Shown here piece after piece: positions 5,232 through 12,177 of a stretch of 15,727 bases of DNA. A model generated the notes under the pieces. That model did not search any database and was not told where the DNA came from. It saw nothing but the letters and a program-made list of their open reading frames with translations. Position numbers and translations under genes: made by a program. How positions within the stretch are numbered: position 1 is the first letter of the stretch; every line of letters starts with the position of its first letter. Origin of the DNA: Rhodospirillaceae bacterium (GTDB lineage Bacteria > Pseudomonadota > Alphaproteobacteria > UBA8366 > GCA-2717185); NCBI GenBank assembly GCA_018660965.1, contig JABJJH010000187.1, positions 1 through 15,727 of the forward strand, read 5' to 3'.

Positions 5232-6030
5232 GCAGGGCCGTTGCGCTGGCCGGGATTTCGGTGTCGGGGTCGTTGCAGATGATTTCCAGCATGATGGGAC
5301 CGTCATAACCGACCGCCTCGCACGCCGCCGCGCCCTCGGCGAACGGCACCGTCCCTTCGCCCACCGGCGCATGCAGATAGACATTGGCGGGCGTGTCGGA
5401 CACGTGCACCAGCGCCAGCCGCGGGGCCATGGTCTGGAAGCCTTCGCCCAGGTCTTCGCCGTGGAAATAGGCGTTGGCGATGTCGTAGACCACGCCCGCG
5501 TCCTCGACGGTATAAGCGTCCAGCGCCGCCATCAGTTCCACCGCGCCCGGCAGGAAGGCGAAGGGCATGTTTTCGACCAACAGGCGGGTTCCCGCCGCCC
5601 GCGCCGCCGGGATCAGCGTGTCCATGGCGCGGTGAAAATGGCCGAGCAATTCGGCGCGGGGCGCGGGCAGCAGGGGGTTGGGCTTTCCGACCCCGATGAC
5701 CACGCCTGGAACCTCCAGATCGCCCGCCAGCGCGATAATCTTGCTGACCACTTCGATGCTGTAGGCGCGCATGCCCGGCGCGGCGGCGGCGATGTTGATG
5801 TCGACATTGGGCATGTTCAAGGTGATGAAGGGCAAACCGGCGTCGCGGCTTTTTTGTTTAAGCGCGCGGCGCGCGCCCGCATCCAGATCGTCGGGCCAGG
5901 CGTGCCCCGGATACATCATCACCTCCAACCCCTGCGCGCCGCCGCCCGCATAGGCGTCGATGCAATCCCCGGCGCTGTGGGAAAAGGTGTAGGCGTAGGT
6001 GTTGAGCGCGAAGCCTTCGAGTTCGATCAT
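5212..6030 (-). CDS. Xylose-isomerase-like TIM-barrel protein (sugar phosphate isomerase/epimerase family)
   Basis: The 272-aa product belongs to the AP-endonuclease-2-like TIM-barrel superfamily: cytosolic, metal-dependent isomerases and epimerases acting on sugars or related polyols. Candidate metal ligands appear in the expected order: Glu153 (LLVENMPF), Asp183 (VVYDIANAYFHG), His209 (ALVHVSDT) and Glu249 (IMLEI). HAPVGEGTVPF after the third ligand is the usual H-x3-GxG substrate-loop pattern. The ATG at 6030 has a strong AAGGAGAATGAC SD, and a second AAGGAGG lies about 16 nt further upstream. A promoter-like pair is at 6098-6069. It is divergent from the substrate-binding-like gene. Substrate cannot be named. 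The 3' end carries a G-quadruplex motif. Confidence 0.87.
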   Translation of the reverse strand: MIELEGFALNTYAYTFSHSAGDCIDAYAGGGAQGLEVMMYPGHAWPDDLDAGARRALKQKSRDAGLPFITLNMPNVDINIAAAAPGMRAYSIEVVSKIIALAGDLEVPGVVIGVGKPNPLLPAPRAELLGHFHRAMDTLIPAARAAGTRLLVENMPFAFLPGAVELMAALDAYTVEDAGVVYDIANAYFHGEDLGEGFQTMAPRLALVHVSDTPANVYLHAPVGEGTVPFAEGAAACEAVGYDGPIMLEIICNDPDTEIPASATALRGLGWG

Positions 6031-6068
6031 GTCATTCTCCTTTCGGCATCCTCCTTGTGGGTGGCGTT

Positions 6069-6098
6069 AGTATAGCGCGTGCGGAACCTTTGGCGTAA
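6069..6098 (-). promoter_or_regulatory. Likely promoter of the TIM-barrel gene
   Basis: On the minus strand TTACGC (6098-6093), an 18-bp spacer and TATACT (6074-6069) lie about 40 nt upstream of the ATG at 6030. The -10 is near perfect and the -35 is weak. Confidence 0.45.
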
Positions 6099-6178
6099 AT
6101 GCGGCTTGCATCCGCGCTGGGCTGTTGGCTTAATCGCATCAGGCATTAACCTTCTCCCAACAAACGCGGATATACCCC

Positions 6179-6916
6179 ATGACTGAAGTTTCCCCGGAAG
6201 TTGTTGCGCAACTGGCCCCGACCGGGGTGCTGCGCGCCGGCATCAACATGTCCAATTTTCTGCTCGTCGTCGACAAGACCGCGTCCGGCGACCCGATTGG
6301 CCCGTCGCCAAGCCTGGCCCTGGCCATCGCCGATGCGCTGGGCGTGCCGCTTAAACTCGTGCCGTTTGATACGCCCAGCGAAGTCGCCGCGGCGGCGGGC
6401 AAGAATATCTGGGATATCGGCAATATCGGCGCCGAACCGCAACGCGCCACCGTGATGGATTTCACCGCCGCCTATGTGGAGATTCAGGCGACCTATCTGG
6501 TGCCGCCGGGGTCGCCCATCCAGTCCGTCGACGAGGTCGACCGGCCCGGCAACCGGATTTCCGTGTCCAAGGGCAGCGCATATGGGCTGTATCTGGAAAA
6601 CCACATCAAACAGGCCGAATTGTTGGCGGTCGAGGGCGGGGACGCCGCGTTCGACGCGTTCGTCAACGATAAACTGGAAGCCTACGCCAGCCTGCGCCCG
6701 CGTCTTGTGACCGAGGTCGAGAAAATGCCGGGCTCGCGCATCCTCGACGGGCAGTTTTCCGCCGTGCAACAGGCCGTCGGCGTCAACAAGGGCAACCCTG
6801 CGGCCTATGCATGGGTGAAGGACTTTGTCGAAACCGCGAAATCCAGCGGCATGGTGGCGGGCTTCATCGAAACGCACGGGGTCCAGGGCAAGCTGTCCGT
6901 CGCGCCGCCCGCGTAG
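6179..6916 (+). CDS. Substrate-binding-protein-like (SBP_bac_3 family) protein lacking a signal peptide
   Basis: The 245-aa product resembles family 3 extracellular solute-binding proteins of polar amino-acid ABC transporters. It has a GVLRAGIN lobe-I start, SLALAIADALGVPLKLVPFD, then IGAEPQRATVMDFTAAYVEI with Arg89 in the position of the usual ligand-carboxylate Arg. ISVSKGSAYGLYLENHI is the hinge/lobe-II entry, and AVQQAVGVNKGNPAAYAWVK sits near the C-terminus. No signal peptide or lipobox is present. In-frame codons upstream of the ATG reach a stop at 6131-6133 with no ATG, GTG or TTG between, so a missed N-terminus is unlikely. No permease or ATPase gene is nearby. It may be a cytosolic ligand-binding or enzyme-like derivative. 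The methyltransferase starts 10 nt after its stop, suggesting co-transcription. SD is weak (GCGGA). Confidence 0.82.
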   Translation: MTEVSPEVVAQLAPTGVLRAGINMSNFLLVVDKTASGDPIGPSPSLALAIADALGVPLKLVPFDTPSEVAAAAGKNIWDIGNIGAEPQRATVMDFTAAYVEIQATYLVPPGSPIQSVDEVDRPGNRISVSKGSAYGLYLENHIKQAELLAVEGGDAAFDAFVNDKLEAYASLRPRLVTEVEKMPGSRILDGQFSAVQQAVGVNKGNPAAYAWVKDFVETAKSSGMVAGFIETHGVQGKLSVAPPA

Positions 6917-6926
6917 GTTCGGCTTC

Positions 6927-7721
6927 ATGACCCCCGAAAATTTACCCAGCGACAACCCGTTTGAAGGACTGGCGGCGCGGTATCAGCAAAGCCGCCCGGA
7001 CTACCCGGACGATCTGCTCGCCCATCTGCCCCGCCTCGCCGGTGAGTCGGTTGGCGTTCTCCGCACGCTGGTCGATGTCGGGGCGGGCACTGGCATCGCG
7101 ACGCGCGCGTTCCGCCGCGCGATGGCGCCGGACTGGGCGATCACCGGGGTCGAGCCGGGACCGGACATGCGCCGTCAGGCCGCCGCCGCGACGCCCCCCG
7201 AAGACGCCATCGCGTTTGTCGATGGCGGTGCGGAATCGCTGCCCGTCGATGACAAAAGCATGGGCATAGTGACCGTGGCGCAGGCGATTCAGTTCTTCGA
7301 CCGTCCGGTGTTCTACGCCGAAGCCGAACGGGTGCTGTGTTCCGGCGGGCTGCTGGGGATTTTGCAGAACAATCGCGACTGGCGCGCCAGCGCGTTGCTG
7401 GACGCCTACGAAACCTACGCGGAGGCCAACGCCGCCGGGTACAGCCGGGATTATCGCGACATCGACCTCATGGGCGAGCTGTCGGCGCTGGACTGGGCGG
7501 AACCGGCGATGCGCTTCGACCATACCTGGACAATGCCGATGACGCCGGACCGCTTCACCGCCATGACCTTGTCGCGGCGCACCATGAAGCCCGCCGTCGC
7601 CGCGTTGGGGGAAGAAAGGGTGGCGGCGGATTTAACCGCGCTCGCCACGACACACGCCGATGCGACCGGCGCGGTTCAAATTCCCTATTTGTCGGAATTA
7701 TTCGTGGCCCGAAAAACGTAA
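6927..7721 (+). CDS. Class I SAM-dependent methyltransferase
   Basis: The 264-aa product has FEGLAARYQQSRPDYPDDLL near the N-terminus, typical of methyltransferases with a YxxxRPxYP signature. SAM motif I is LVDVGAGTGIATRAF (about 48-62). ITGVEPGPDM gives the acidic residue that binds the ribose, DGGAESLPVDDKSMGIVTVA covers motifs II-III, and AERVLCSGGLLGILQ is the following strand. It is likely cytosolic and acts on a small molecule; the substrate is unknown. The ATG at 6927 is chosen over a longer frame from 6825 because the family signature starts there and the longer frame overlaps the upstream gene. It is probably translated with the upstream substrate-binding-like gene. Its stop-containing tail is repeated downstream. 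Confidence 0.87.
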   Translation: MTPENLPSDNPFEGLAARYQQSRPDYPDDLLAHLPRLAGESVGVLRTLVDVGAGTGIATRAFRRAMAPDWAITGVEPGPDMRRQAAAATPPEDAIAFVDGGAESLPVDDKSMGIVTVAQAIQFFDRPVFYAEAERVLCSGGLLGILQNNRDWRASALLDAYETYAEANAAGYSRDYRDIDLMGELSALDWAEPAMRFDHTWTMPMTPDRFTAMTLSRRTMKPAVAALGEERVAADLTALATTHADATGAVQIPYLSELFVARKT

Positions 7722-7755
7722 TGGCCCGAAAATCGTAATGGCCCGAAGCGTTACT
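7705..7755 (+). repeat. Three tandem copies of the methyltransferase stop-codon tail
   Basis: The 17-bp unit at 7705-7721 contains the last codons and TAA of the methyltransferase. It recurs at 7722-7738 (16 of 17 identical, again with TAA) and, degenerate, at 7739-7755. The third copy includes the stop codon of the convergent IalB-like gene (7753-7751 on minus). The whole intergenic gap is made of this repeat. Confidence 0.8.
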
Positions 7756-8278
7756 TGACGCGGCACGCCTTGTTGATGGCGTTGTGGGCGGCGGTGAAAC
7801 CGAACAGTTCAAATGTATCCCTGGTCTTCGTGCCCCGGCGTGAAACGCCTTGGATCACCATGATCTTGCCCGCGCGCATGGCCTTGACCAGCGCCGCGTC
7901 GTCCTGGGCCGTGTTGTTCCACGCGGTTTCGGCTTCGGTGAACAGGGTGAATTTTTTCTCAACGTCGATGGTGATCGTGACCACGCTGTCGGGCTTGAAC
8001 CTGTACCCGGCTTCGAAACTCACTTCATGCACCCGCTTTTGCCGGGTCCAGGGCCGATGCGACACGAACATCACGACCTCACCGCGTTTTGTGTATTTGC
8101 CTTCGCTTTTATTGGCCGAAGCCCAGATCGCGCAAACGGTCTTGCCGCGCTCCTTGAAGGTATAGGCTTCCCAGTTCCGGAATGTTCCCAGCCCGGTTTC
8201 ATTCGCGCCCTGCGCAATTGTCGCGCCCAGCATCGAAAGTGCGAATAGTCCTGGTGCAATGTATTTCATCAATCGCAT
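7751..8278 (-). CDS. Invasion-associated locus B (IalB)-family periplasmic protein
   Basis: The 175-aa product has a signal peptide (MRLMKYIAPGLFALSMLGAT followed by IAQGA, cleavage probably near 24-26). The mature domain is IalB-like: RNWEAYTFKERGKTVCAIWA, RGEVVMFVSHRP, HEVSFEAGYRFKPDSVVTIT, KFTLFTEAETAWNN, LVKAMRAGKIMVIQGVSRRG, and the terminal AINKACRVK. The only two mature cysteines, Cys49 and Cys172, are the pair expected for the family disulfide. IalB was named in Bartonella, but the family is widespread in free-living alphaproteobacteria and its role there is unclear. The start codon overlaps the end of the RNA methyltransferase gene by 10 nt, indicating coupled translation. An alternative start is Met4. 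Confidence 0.85.
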   Translation of the reverse strand: MRLMKYIAPGLFALSMLGATIAQGANETGLGTFRNWEAYTFKERGKTVCAIWASANKSEGKYTKRGEVVMFVSHRPWTRQKRVHEVSFEAGYRFKPDSVVTITIDVEKKFTLFTEAETAWNNTAQDDAALVKAMRAGKIMVIQGVSRRGTKTRDTFELFGFTAAHNAINKACRVK

Positions 8279-8796
8279 CTAAACACCTGATTGCCGTGAA
8301 CATGGGGGGCCAGGTCTTCCACCGGTCCGCCGGCGGTCGGCGGGCGCGGCGCGTGACGGCCCCGGGTTATCATCCGGTCGTACATCAAAATCGCCCCGGC
8401 GACGCCGACATTGACGCAAAACTTTGTCGGAATTTTGACCACGTGATCGCAGCGCTCGACCAGTTCCGGCGACAACGACCCGCGTTCGGGCCCCAACACA
8501 TAGGCCGCGCGCACGGGATGGGTGAAGCTGGGCAGGTCCACCGCGTCATCCATCAATTCCACCCCGACCAGTTCGCAGCCATGCGGCAGGCGAAATCCGT
8601 CCAGGGTGTCGAAATGATGCAGCGGCACGTGGCGCGACGTTTGCGACGTGTCCGATTTGTGCAGCGCCGTGACGTCGACGGCGGGCGCGATGGCGAACAC
8701 GAAGTCCGCGCCAAACGCATGGGCGGAACGAAACAAATTCCCGACATTCATCGGTTTCGAGATGCGCTCCACGCCTATTCCAAAATATCCTCGCAT
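8269..8796 (-). CDS. SpoU/TrmH-type RNA 2'-O-methyltransferase
   Basis: The 175-aa product is a SPOUT-fold SpoU-family methyltransferase. Motif 1 is NVGNLFRSAHAFGAD with Arg23, the usual catalytic Arg. Motif 2 is YVLGPERGSLSPELV (99-113). Motif 3 is IPTKFCVNVGVAGAILMYD, where the usual SLNVS is CVNVG (127-131). It likely methylates a ribose 2'-OH in tRNA or rRNA; the exact target is not readable. The ATG at 8796 has AAGG 9 nt upstream and gives the compact family core. A longer frame from 8892 would overlap the divergent MDR gene and adds no conserved sequence. The IalB-like gene overlaps its 3' end. Confidence 0.88.
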   Translation of the reverse strand: MRGYFGIGVERISKPMNVGNLFRSAHAFGADFVFAIAPAVDVTALHKSDTSQTSRHVPLHHFDTLDGFRLPHGCELVGVELMDDAVDLPSFTHPVRAAYVLGPERGSLSPELVERCDHVVKIPTKFCVNVGVAGAILMYDRMITRGRHAPRPPTAGGPVEDLAPHVHGNQVFRCD

Positions 8797-8881
8797 GGCG
8801 CGGAACCTTGCATGGCGGCCCCCCTCAAGGCAAGTTGCTTCGTCGCGGATTTGTGCCAAATTTTCTGAAAGGGCGGCGGAC

Positions 8882-9904
8882 ATGCGCGCCATTCGAATTC
8901 ATGAACCCAGCGGCGTCGACGGGTTGGCGCTGGAGGAGGTTCCCTCGTTGACGCCCGGCCCCGGCGAAGTGCGGATCGAAGTCCACGCGGCGGGGTGTAA
9001 CTTTCCCGACACGCTGATGCTTAAAGGCGCCTATCAGGACAAACCCGACTGGCCCTTCACGCCGGGCAAGGAAGTCGCGGGAATTATCATGGATGTTGGC
9101 GCGGGCGTGCCCAAGGGCGCTGACGGTTTCGCGCCGGGCGACCGGGTCATGGCGCTGGTCGGGCATGGCGGGTTCGCCGAAGAAGTCACAGTCATCGCCG
9201 AGGAAGTCCACAAAATTCCCGACACGATGGATTTCATGACCGCCGGCGGATTCGCCCTAACCTACGCCACCAGCTATATCGCGTTGCATCATCATCAAAT
9301 TCACCTGACCCCCGGCGAAGTCCTGCTGGTGCTGGGCGCGGGCGGCGGCGTCGGTCTGACGGCGGTGGAGATTGGCAAGATTCTGGGCGCCACCGTCGTG
9401 GCGGCGGCGGGCAGCGACGAAAAACTGGCGCTCGCCAAGCAATACGGCGCGGACCACACCATTAACTACCGGACCGAAAGCATACGCGACCGGGTGAAGG
9501 CCTTGGTGGGCGGCGCGGACGTGGTGTACGACCCTGTCGGCGGCGACGCTTTCGCGCAGTCGCTGCGTTGCGTCAACACCGATGGGCGGGTCGCCATCGT
9601 CGGGTTCGCCAGCGGCGACATCCCGCAAATCCCGGCCAGTTATTTACTGGTGAAGAATATTTCGGCGGTCGGCATCGCCATGAGCGGATACCGGCTGCGC
9701 CAGACCGGGCCAACGCGGAACATGTTCCCCACGCTCCTGGACTGGTGCGCCACGGGCCGGTTGAAACCGCACACAAGCTTCCAGTTTCCCCTGGAACAAA
9801 CGGCCGAGGCGCTGCAAACGATCCTCGACCGCCGCTCAACCGGAAAGGTCGTGATCCGGGTCCGCGACGTGGATTCCGGGGTCACGACCCCCGATTTGGC
9901 TTAG
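8882..9904 (+). CDS. Zinc-independent MDR oxidoreductase, NADPH:quinone reductase-like
   Basis: The 340-aa product is a medium-chain dehydrogenase/reductase of the quinone oxidoreductase type. The GroES-like N-terminal domain has GPGEVRIEVHAAGCNFPDTL and the PGKEVAGII block. The Rossmann domain has LVLGAGGGVGLTAVEIGKIL (about 150-169), then ATVVAAAGSDEKLALAKQYG. YDPVGGDAFAQSLR and GRVAIVGFASGDIPQIP follow. The structural-zinc cysteine cluster of alcohol dehydrogenases is absent. QTAEALQTILDRRSTGKVVI is the normal C-terminal helix and strand. The ATG at 8882 is preceded by AAGGGCGGCGGA. It is divergent from the SpoU gene by 85 nt and convergent with the DUF1127 gene. Physiological substrate (quinone, enoyl or acryloyl compound) is not determinable. 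Confidence 0.92.
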   Translation: MRAIRIHEPSGVDGLALEEVPSLTPGPGEVRIEVHAAGCNFPDTLMLKGAYQDKPDWPFTPGKEVAGIIMDVGAGVPKGADGFAPGDRVMALVGHGGFAEEVTVIAEEVHKIPDTMDFMTAGGFALTYATSYIALHHHQIHLTPGEVLLVLGAGGGVGLTAVEIGKILGATVVAAAGSDEKLALAKQYGADHTINYRTESIRDRVKALVGGADVVYDPVGGDAFAQSLRCVNTDGRVAIVGFASGDIPQIPASYLLVKNISAVGIAMSGYRLRQTGPTRNMFPTLLDWCATGRLKPHTSFQFPLEQTAEALQTILDRRSTGKVVIRVRDVDSGVTTPDLA

Positions 9905-9932
9905 AAATATTCAGGCGTTAACCACACCTCAC

Positions 9933-10229
9933 CTACGCCGTCCAGAACGGCTTGCGCGCTTCCTGCGCCGCGTCGTGACGGGTGATCCCGATATCCTTCA
10001 ACATCCGCGCGTCCATCGTCGATAGACGCCCGCGCTGTTCGGCCCGGTCCTGCCAGATATAAAGATGACGCAGCACGCGGTTTACGGCAAAGTCCCACAG
10101 GATATTGATTTTACGCCCAAACCTGGGCTCAATGTACAATGGCGTGCGGCACTCTTTCCGTGTCCCGGACGGGGTCCGGGGCGCGAAAAACCTCTCGGCC
10201 GCAACGCGCGAAAACGCGTGACCGATCAT
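9933..10229 (-). CDS. DUF1127 protein with a long N-terminal extension
   Basis: The C-terminal half (about 46-98) matches DUF1127: WQDRAEQRGRLSTMDARMLK, DIGITRHDAAQEARKPFW. These are small basic proteins of alphaproteobacteria; some members have been linked to RNA binding or regulation of small RNAs and phosphate/carbon metabolism. From the ATG at 10229 the product is 98 aa, at the long end for this family. That start has GGAG 7 nt upstream, which supports it. The first 45 residues are Arg/Pro-rich, show no familiar motif, and are partly encoded by a GC-rich palindrome (10164-10180). A shorter product from a non-ATG start is therefore possible. It is divergent from the LysR gene. Confidence 0.8.
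   Translation of the reverse strand: MIGHAFSRVAAERFFAPRTPSGTRKECRTPLYIEPRFGRKINILWDFAVNRVLRHLYIWQDRAEQRGRLSTMDARMLKDIGITRHDAAQEARKPFWTA
10164..10180. repeat. GC-rich palindrome inside the DUF1127 N-terminal region
   Basis: CCCGGAC (10164-10170) and GTCCGGG (10174-10180) form a perfect 7-bp stem with a GGG loop. On the DUF1127 strand it is not followed by a T-run. It could be a REP-like palindrome or an mRNA hairpin. Confidence 0.55.
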
Positions 10230-10250
10230 CTCTCATCTCCAATGTTTAGA

Positions 10251-10270
10251 ACCAGCGCCAACCAGCGCCA
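10251..10270. repeat. Perfect 10-bp tandem duplication
   Basis: ACCAGCGCCA occurs twice back to back between the divergent DUF1127 and LysR genes. It is most simply explained by replication slippage. Confidence 0.7.
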
Positions 10271-10329
10271 TATTTCGATGGTGAATACTTACGCCCCATC
10301 GCGCCACTCGACAAACGATAATTAGTAAT

Positions 10330-10358
10330 GTATCGAATAAGATATTCTGATCCGATAC
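10330..10358 (+). promoter_or_regulatory. Nested dyad upstream of the LysR gene, candidate operator
   Basis: GTATCG (10330-10335) and CGATAC (10353-10358) are inverted arms. Within them GAATA (10335-10339) and TATTC (10343-10347) form a second dyad. The AT-rich block ends 17 nt before the LysR start. LysR proteins commonly bind T-N11-A dyads near their own promoter, so autoregulation is plausible but inferred. Confidence 0.4.
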
Positions 10359-10375
10359 CTCAAGAGAGTCCGGAA

Positions 10376-11278
10376 ATGTCATTTCGCCTGCCGCCGCTCA
10401 ACGCCTTGCGGGTCTTCGAAGCCGCCGGGCGCCATCTGAGCTTCACCCGCGCGGCGGAAGAATTAAACGTGACCCAGGCCGCCGTCAGTCACCAGATCAA
10501 GACGCTGGAAACATGGCTGCGGACTCCCTTGTTCAAGCGGCTGAACCGCGCCTTGATGTTGACCGAACCGGGGCAGCGATATCTGCCCAATGTGCGCGAC
10601 GCACTGGAAACGCTGGAATCCGCGACCAACGGCGTCCTGCAGGCCGAGGAGAACAACACCTTGACCATCAGCGTGTTGCCGTCCTTCGCCGCGAAATGGC
10701 TGGTGCCGCGTTTACACCGGTTCCGCGAACAACGCCCGGACATCGACGTGCGCATTTCCGCCACCGATCATTACATTGATTTCAACAAGGACGACGTCGA
10801 TCTGGCCTTGCGCTTCGGTGACGGCGTCTGGCCGTCCTGGAATGTTGAACGGCTGATGACGCAGGACTTCTTCCCGGTGTGCAGCCCGCGTCTGGCGAAT
10901 GAGGGGCCACACCCGCTGAAGGTCCCCGCCGACTTGAAACACCACACGCTGTTGCACGAAGAAGCGGTTCAAAGCTGGCGCATGTGGTTGATGGCGGCGG
11001 GGCTGGACGACATCGACTCCTCACGCGGGCCCTGGTTCAGCCACGCCCTGTTCGTGATTCAGGCGGCCTGCGATAGTCAGGGCGTCGCCTTGGGCGGCAC
11101 GCCACTGGTCGACGACGACCTGGCGGCGGGACGGTTGGTCAAACCCTTCGACCTGACCCTGCCCAGCGCCTGGGCGTATTATTTCGTGTGCCCCAAACCG
11201 GCGGCGGCGCGCCCGTCCATCGTGGCGTTTCGCGACTGGCTGATGGTCGAGGCCGAACGCGATAACGCACAACATTAA
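10376..11278 (+). CDS. LysR-family transcriptional regulator, GcvA-like subgroup
   Basis: The 300-aa product has an N-terminal winged HTH: LPPLNALRVFEAAGRHLSFT, RAAEELNVTQAAVSHQIKTL, then a PLFKRLNRALMLTEPGQRYL wing. A LysR substrate-binding domain (about 90-290) includes LTISVLPSFAAKWLVPRLHR, DVDLALRFGDG and QGVALGGTPLVDDDLAAGRL. This pattern is that of GcvA-type regulators, known for glycine-cleavage control in enterics but used widely for other genes. The ATG at 10376 gives the standard N-terminus; a frame from 10328 adds 16 residues without family support. It is divergent from DUF1127 and convergent with the DMT gene, whose stop codon overlaps its own. The regulated genes are not identifiable; DUF1127 and the DMT operon are neighbours only. 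Confidence 0.92.
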   Translation: MSFRLPPLNALRVFEAAGRHLSFTRAAEELNVTQAAVSHQIKTLETWLRTPLFKRLNRALMLTEPGQRYLPNVRDALETLESATNGVLQAEENNTLTISVLPSFAAKWLVPRLHRFREQRPDIDVRISATDHYIDFNKDDVDLALRFGDGVWPSWNVERLMTQDFFPVCSPRLANEGPHPLKVPADLKHHTLLHEEAVQSWRMWLMAAGLDDIDSSRGPWFSHALFVIQAACDSQGVALGGTPLVDDDLAAGRLVKPFDLTLPSAWAYYFVCPKPAAARPSIVAFRDWLMVEAERDNAQH

Positions 11279-12177
11279 CCGCCAACGCGGCGCACGCGCT
11301 CGCGGTAGAAGGTGTAGAGGCCGCTGGCGACCACGACGCCCGCGCCGATGATGGTCGGCGTATCGGGAAAATCACCGAAGACGAAGAACCCGACGGCGGT
11401 GACCCAAACCAGCAGCGTATAGTTGAACGGTTGCAGGATTGCGGCGGGCGCCATCGACAGCGCGCGCAACAAACATAAATGCGCGATGGTCGATAGCGCG
11501 GCGAGGCCCAGCAGAAACGCCCAGTCCTCCAAATCCGGCGATATCCAGTAAAACGGCGCCAGGACGGCGGTCACCCCGGCGCCGACCGCGCCCATGTACA
11601 GCATCGACGTGCCCGATCCATCCTTCAAACTGACGATTCGCGTCAGCACCAGGTACAGCGCAAACAGCACAGCCGTGATCAGGGCGTAGACCATACCGAT
11701 ATCGACGACGCGGAAGCTCGGCCGCAATATTATGAGGATACCCGCGAACCCGATCAGGACAGCGACCCAGCGGCGCGAGCCGACCCGTTCGCCCAGGAAC
11801 GGAACCGACAGCGCGGTGACGATCAACGGCGACACGGCGAGGATCGCATGGGCGTCGGCCAGGGGCAGGGTGCGCACCGACAAAATGAAAAACCCGGTTT
11901 CCGCGACGATCACGAGCGCCCGCAGGACTTGCAGCCAGAAACAACGCGTGCGGAACCCGGCCCGAAGCCCGGCGCCAACGCCCATGCCAACCCCGGACCC
12001 GCGCGCGTTGATCGCCACGGCCACGACCGCGAACACGGCGAAACGCACCAGCAGCAATTGCGGCGCCGCATACACACCGGATAGATGCTTGGTGATCGCA
12101 TCCTGAAAGGCGAACACAATCATCGCCGTGACGAATATCGTTATGGCTTTTCCGGCAGCGTCCGGACCTGCTTTCAC
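11275..12177 (-). CDS. DMT-superfamily transporter (two EamA domains)
   Basis: The 300-aa inner-membrane protein has about ten hydrophobic segments in two EamA repeats. Repeat 1 includes AITIFVTAMIVFAFQDAITK, LLLVRFAVFAVVAVAI and HAILAVSPLIVTALSVPFLG followed by ERVG and WVAVLIGFAGILIILRP. Repeat 2 includes YALITAVLFALYLVLTRIV, LQPFNYTLLVWVTAVGFFVF and IGAGVVVASGLYTFYRERVR. Such proteins usually export amino acids, nucleobases or other metabolites. The start is GTG at 12177, within a 4-nt GTGA overlap with the stop of the ketopantoate-reductase-like gene, indicating coupled translation. The 3' end overlaps the convergent LysR gene by 4 nt. It may export a product of the operon; the substrate is unknown. 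Confidence 0.9.
   Translation of the reverse strand: MKAGPDAAGKAITIFVTAMIVFAFQDAITKHLSGVYAAPQLLLVRFAVFAVVAVAINARGSGVGMGVGAGLRAGFRTRCFWLQVLRALVIVAETGFFILSVRTLPLADAHAILAVSPLIVTALSVPFLGERVGSRRWVAVLIGFAGILIILRPSFRVVDIGMVYALITAVLFALYLVLTRIVSLKDGSGTSMLYMGAVGAGVTAVLAPFYWISPDLEDWAFLLGLAALSTIAHLCLLRALSMAPAAILQPFNYTLLVWVTAVGFFVFGDFPDTPTIIGAGVVVASGLYTFYRERVRRVGG

Noticed and set aside
5158..6075. 305-codon plus-strand frame over the TIM-barrel gene
   Set aside because: The minus-strand frame has ordered metal ligands and a strong SD; the plus frame is His/Arg/Gln-rich antisense with no motif.
7705..7755. Short repeats as a CRISPR or attachment site
   Set aside because: The units are contiguous with no spacers, derive from the gene's own 3' end, and no cas or integrase genes are present.
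8797..8892. 32-residue N-terminal extension of the SpoU methyltransferase
   Set aside because: It overlaps the start of the divergent MDR gene, and the family core begins right at the ATG at 8796.
9905..9932. Terminator between the MDR and DUF1127 genes
   Set aside because: No convincing stem followed by a T-run on either strand.
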